A stretch of DNA of 64,000 nt from Salibacterium halotolerans (GTDB taxonomy: Bacteria > Bacillota > Bacilli > Bacillales > Marinococcaceae). The DNA is taken from contig NZ_FOXD01000002.1 of assembly GCF_900115625.1 (NCBI RefSeq), forward strand, positions 124,001 through 188,000, read 5' to 3'. The notes beneath the pieces were generated by a model. That model made no database searches. It worked only from the letters and a program-made list of their open reading frames with translations, and had not been told where the DNA came from. The number at the start of each line of letters is the position of its first letter. Positions within the stretch are counted from its first letter, which is position 1. This document shows, piece after piece, positions 60,756 through 64,000 of this stretch. Both the position numbers and the translations under genes were made by a program.

Positions 60756-61769
60756 ATGCCGAAACCAAAAGATACCCTGACCGGAAAACAGAAGGCGGCC
60801 ATGCTCCTTATCTCGCTTGGGCCGGATGTTTCCGCCCAGGTATATAAACACTTGAATGAGGATGAAATCGAGAAACTGACACTCGAAATATCCAATGTCC
60901 GGAAAGTGGACAGCGCCACAAAAGAGAATGTCCTTGAAGAGTTCCATCAGATAGCGGTGGCTCAGGACTACATCTCACAGGGCGGGATAGGTTATGCCAA
61001 GAGTGTCCTGGAAAAAGCACTCGGCGAGGAGAACGCAATGCAGGTGATCAACCGCCTCACCTCATCGCTGCAGGTGAAGCCGTTTGACTTTGCACGAAAA
61101 GCCGATCCGTCCCAGATTCTCAATTTCATTCAGAATGAACACCCGCAGACGATTGCTTTGATTCTTTCCTATCTGGAGTCTGAACAGGCCGGCCAGATAT
61201 TGTCGGAACTGCCACAGGACGTACAGACCGATGTGGCAAGAAGGATTGCTGTGATGGACAGCACATCCCCCGAAATTGTCAATGAAGTGGAATCCATCCT
61301 TGAACAGAAACTGTCGGCTACCGTGACGCAGGATTACACCGAAGCCGGCGGCATCGAATCTGTCGTGGAAGTACTAAACGGGGTGGACCGCAGCACAGAA
61401 CGCACCATTCTTGATTCCCTGGAGATTCAGGATCCGGAACTGGCTGAAGAAATCAAGAAGCGGATGTTTGTTTTCGAAGATATCGTCACGCTCGACAACC
61501 GTTCCATCCAGCGTGTTATCAGGGATGTTGAAAATGATGATCTGCAGCTTTCCCTGAAGGTGGCAAGTGATGAAGTCAAAGAGCTCGTTTTCAATAACAT
61601 GTCTCAGCGGATGGCAGACACATTTAAAGAGGAAATGGAATTTATGGGGCCGGTGCGCCTGCGTGATGTGGAGGAATCCCAGACAAGAATTGTGTCGGTG
61701 ATCCGCAGACTGGAAGACTCAGGCGAAATTGTCATCGCACGCGGAGGAGGAGACGATATTATTGTCTAG
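60756..61769 (+). CDS. fliG: Flagellar motor switch protein FliG
   Basis: A 337-residue rotor protein. N-terminal domain binds FliF (TGKQKAAMLLISLGPD), the middle domain has the EHPQTIALILSYL motif, and the C-terminal domain carries the torque helix with charged residues (RSIQRVIRDVENDDL). AAGGAGG precedes the ATG. The end overlaps fliH by 8 bases. Confidence 0.97.
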   Translation: MPKPKDTLTGKQKAAMLLISLGPDVSAQVYKHLNEDEIEKLTLEISNVRKVDSATKENVLEEFHQIAVAQDYISQGGIGYAKSVLEKALGEENAMQVINRLTSSLQVKPFDFARKADPSQILNFIQNEHPQTIALILSYLESEQAGQILSELPQDVQTDVARRIAVMDSTSPEIVNEVESILEQKLSATVTQDYTEAGGIESVVEVLNGVDRSTERTILDSLEIQDPELAEEIKKRMFVFEDIVTLDNRSIQRVIRDVENDDLQLSLKVASDEVKELVFNNMSQRMADTFKEEMEFMGPVRLRDVEESQTRIVSVIRRLEDSGEIVIARGGGDDIIV

Positions 61770-62556
61770 ACTGATTAAGCGGTCCTCTTCCCCCGCTTCC
61801 TCTGAAAATGTGCGGCCTATCGGCCTCAGGCAGGTAGCGCCGGATTATTCCCAGAACAACCATGAAGTTGGAAAAGCCGACACCGGTGAAACAACAGCTG
61901 ATCGGGAAGAGTCCCGGCTCGAAAAAAAACGAAAAGAAATAAAGGTGCTGAAACAGCAGGCGGAAGAGGAGCTGCAGGAGACACGCAGAAAGATCAGTGA
62001 AGAAGAGGAAAATTCCAAGCAGCGCATAGAACAGGCGTATACGGATGCTAGACAGGAAGGCTGGAAGCAGGGGATCGAAGAAGGCAGACAGGAAGGATAC
62101 GCAGCTGTTGAAGATGCCGTCCAGGAAGCGAAGCAGACGATAACAGCAGCACAGGCAGAGTATCACCAATACCTCGAGCGGGCAGAACCGGTCATTCTTG
62201 ATCTGGCACTCACCATAGCCAACCGGATCATTTACGACTCCCTGGAGGACCACGATGGAACGTGGATGGAGATAGTGAAAAATGCGGTGAAAGAAGTGAA
62301 AGACCATGAAGAAGTCGCCGTATATGTTCCACTCTCCCGGCTTGAAGAAACGAGAAAACAGCGCAATGAAATGCAGAACCTGCTCGCTTATTCCCAGGAC
62401 CTTCTCATTTACCCGGACAGCTCTCTTGGAGAAAGCGACTGTATTATCGAGACGCCTTACGGCAAAGTGGATGCATCATTGGACAGCCAGCTTCAGGAAC
62501 TGAAAGAACAGCTCGAAGAAAAACTGAAAGAGGGCGGTATGCATGAAAGCAGCTGA
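61762..62556 (+). CDS. fliH: Flagellar export stator protein FliH
   Basis: A 264-residue regulator of the FliI ATPase. A long charged coiled coil (about 35-110) containing GWKQGIEEGRQEG-type Gly repeats precedes the C-terminal V-ATPase E-like domain. UUG 61762 is chosen: it is 9 bases behind GGAGGAGGAG in the fliG end; a longer UUG start at 61729 lacks a site. The 3' end overlaps fliI by 14 bases. Confidence 0.92.
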   Translation: MSRLIKRSSSPASSENVRPIGLRQVAPDYSQNNHEVGKADTGETTADREESRLEKKRKEIKVLKQQAEEELQETRRKISEEEENSKQRIEQAYTDARQEGWKQGIEEGRQEGYAAVEDAVQEAKQTITAAQAEYHQYLERAEPVILDLALTIANRIIYDSLEDHDGTWMEIVKNAVKEVKDHEEVAVYVPLSRLEETRKQRNEMQNLLAYSQDLLIYPDSSLGESDCIIETPYGKVDASLDSQLQELKEQLEEKLKEGGMHESS

Positions 62557-63856
62557 TCTCGCAAGCGAAATACACACCCTGAATCCGTACAAACAGTATG
62601 GAAAAGTAACGAGGGTGGTTGGTCTGACCATCGAATCCAAAGGACCCCGTACGTCGGTTGGAGAACTGTGCTTCATTTATCCGGAAGCTGCTGACAAACC
62701 GGTTCTTGCTGAAGTTGTTGGATTTAAGGACAAGCACGTACAGTTGATGCCGCTCCGCCACACAGTGGATATCAGTCCCGGAAGCCTCGTGGAGGGGGCA
62801 GGCAAACCTCTGCAGGTAAAAGCAGGCACCGGACTGATCGGGAAAGTCATTGATGGAACAGGCCGGCCGCTTGATGGATCAAAGCTGCCGGACGGGCTTG
62901 TTCCGGTGCCGACAGAAGCAGAACCGCCCAATCCGCTGCTCCGCCCGCGGATCACCGAGGCGCTTTCCCTTGGTATCAGAGCAGTGGATGGTCTTCTCAC
63001 GATGGGAAAGGGCCAGCGGATCGGCATTTTTGCAGGAAGCGGTGTTGGAAAGAGTACGATTCTCTCCATGCTCACGAGGCACTCGGAAGCGGATGTGAAT
63101 GTTATTGCCTTAATCGGAGAGCGAGGCCGGGAAGTGAAGGATTTTATCGAACGGGACCTCGGCGAAGAAGGAATGAAAAAATCCGTTGTCGTCGTAGCGA
63201 CGTCCGACCAGCCGGCTTTAATGAGAATCAAAGGCGCCATGACCGCAACAGCAGTAGCGGAGTATTTCCGGGATCAGGGAAGAAATGTGAATCTGATGAT
63301 GGATTCAGTGACGAGATTTGCGATGGCGCAGCGTGAAATTGGGCTTGCAGTCGGGGAACCCCCGACGACAAAGGGATACACTCCTTCTGTTTTTGCCATG
63401 CTTCCTAAACTTCTGGAACGTTCCGGCACGAGCGAGAATGGAACGATCACCGCGTTCTACACTGTATTGGTGGATGGAGATGACTTGAATGAACCGATTG
63501 CCGACGCGGTCCGGGGGATTCTTGACGGCCACCTTGTTCTCGACCGCAAACTTGCCGATAAAGGTCATTACCCTGCCATTAATGTACTGAGAAGCATCAG
63601 CAGGGTGATGGAAGACCTGGTGGACAAAAGCCACCGGGAAGCAGCCGCCAACCTGCGGCACTACCTGTCCACCTACACCGAGTCGGAAGACCTTATCAAT
63701 ATCGGAGCTTACAAGAAAGGCTCCTCCAAAGAAATCGACGAGGCGGTGCAGATAAAGCCGAAGATCAATGCATTTCTTCAGCAGGATACTTCGGAAATGC
63801 AGGCTTTGTCCGAAACAAAAAAACAGTTGGTCGATGAGTTTGGTAAAGGAGAATGA
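62543..63856 (+). CDS. fliI: Flagellum-specific ATPase FliI
   Basis: A 437-residue F1-beta-like ATPase of the type III export apparatus. Walker A AGSGVGKST with K170, Walker B LMMDSVTRFAMAQRE, and GYTPSVFAMLPKLLERSG are conserved. The start lies within fliH. Confidence 0.97.
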   Translation: MKAADLASEIHTLNPYKQYGKVTRVVGLTIESKGPRTSVGELCFIYPEAADKPVLAEVVGFKDKHVQLMPLRHTVDISPGSLVEGAGKPLQVKAGTGLIGKVIDGTGRPLDGSKLPDGLVPVPTEAEPPNPLLRPRITEALSLGIRAVDGLLTMGKGQRIGIFAGSGVGKSTILSMLTRHSEADVNVIALIGERGREVKDFIERDLGEEGMKKSVVVVATSDQPALMRIKGAMTATAVAEYFRDQGRNVNLMMDSVTRFAMAQREIGLAVGEPPTTKGYTPSVFAMLPKLLERSGTSENGTITAFYTVLVDGDDLNEPIADAVRGILDGHLVLDRKLADKGHYPAINVLRSISRVMEDLVDKSHREAAANLRHYLSTYTESEDLINIGAYKKGSSKEIDEAVQIKPKINAFLQQDTSEMQALSETKKQLVDEFGKGE

Positions 63857-63859
63857 TGA

Positions 63860-64000
63860 ATGCCGTTTACATACTCTTTTCAGAAAATACTGGAGCTGCG
63901 AAAACGCCAGAAAGAACAGAAAACCCAGGAGTATGAACAGTCGGTGCAGCAGTTTGAACGAATGGCATCTTCTTTGTATGAGCTGCTCAAACAAAAAGAG
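63860..64000 (+). CDS. fliJ: Flagellar export chaperone FliJ, N-terminal part
   Basis: The first 47 codons of fliJ, cut by the window end. The product begins MPFTYSFQKILELRKRQKEQ, a charged helix expected for the coiled-coil protein that links FliI to the export gate. AAAGGAG lies 9-10 bases upstream. It is three bases after the fliI stop. Confidence 0.9.
   Translation, partial: MPFTYSFQKILELRKRQKEQKTQEYEQSVQQFERMASSLYELLKQKE

Overview
The window is a piece of a spore-forming, flagellated, low-GC Gram-positive chromosome (Bacillaceae). Gene content and order follow the Bacillus subtilis pyr - yloA/yloB - spoVM - recG - fapR - smc - ffh - sucCD - topA - codY - fla/che segment almost gene for gene. 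Base composition is near 50 % GC and many proteins are rich in Asp and Glu, which would fit a salt- or alkali-adapted member of the family. That is inference, and the species cannot be fixed from this sequence. No rRNA, tRNA, insertion sequence, prophage or CRISPR array was seen.

Layout. 1-4.9 kb: the end of the pyrimidine operon (carB C-terminal part, pyrK, pyrD, pyrF, pyrE), closed by a bidirectional terminator that faces rqcH on the minus strand. 5-9.5 kb: rqcH and the P-type Ca2+ ATPase gene yloB, divergently transcribed. 9.5-23.2 kb: a long housekeeping run (yloC, remA, gmk, rpoZ, coaBC, priA, fmt, rsmB, rlmN, prpC, prkC, rsgA, rpe). 23.2-23.9 kb: a non-coding stretch with a striking array of alternating inverted repeats, then the 26-residue sporulation gene spoVM. 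24-27.5 kb: rpmB (minus), yloU, fakA and a DegV/FakB-type gene. 27.6-34.2 kb: recG and the FapR-controlled lipid operon (fapR, plsX, fabD, fabG, acpP), then rnc. 34.2-41 kb: a UPF0435 gene on the minus strand, then smc, ftsY, ylxM, ffh. 41-45.7 kb: rpsP, khpA, ylqD, rimM, trmD, rplS, rbgA, rnhB. 45.7-48 kb: a FliK-like / FlhB-C-like gene pair (ylqG, ylqH) and a 50-residue basic protein. 48-57.5 kb: sucCD, dprA, topA and the xerC-hslV-hslU-codY operon. 57.5-64 kb: start of the fla/che operon (flgB, flgC, fliE, fliF, fliG, fliH, fliI, fliJ cut by the window end).

How it works together. The window couples nucleotide supply (pyr, gmk), ribosome biogenesis and rescue (rsgA, rbgA, rimM, trmD, rlmN, rsmB, rqcH, ribosomal proteins S16, L19 and L28), protein targeting (ftsY, ffh, ylxM), phospholipid initiation and its repressor (fapR operon, fakA/DegV), chromosome upkeep (smc, topA, recG, priA, dprA, xerC) and nutrient-regulated motility (codY next to fla/che).

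Differences from the B. subtilis order stand out: def is absent between priA and fmt, thiN between rpe and spoVM, sdaAB-sdaAA between fakA and recG (a DegV gene is there instead), and trmFO between topA and xerC. A UPF0435 gene is inserted antisense between rnc and smc. No clearly new multi-gene system was found. The best unexplained signals are the 52-bp-period palindromic array at 23.4-23.6 kb, the displaced Shine-Dalgarno/hairpin in front of ftsY, and small genes with strong ribosome binding sites.
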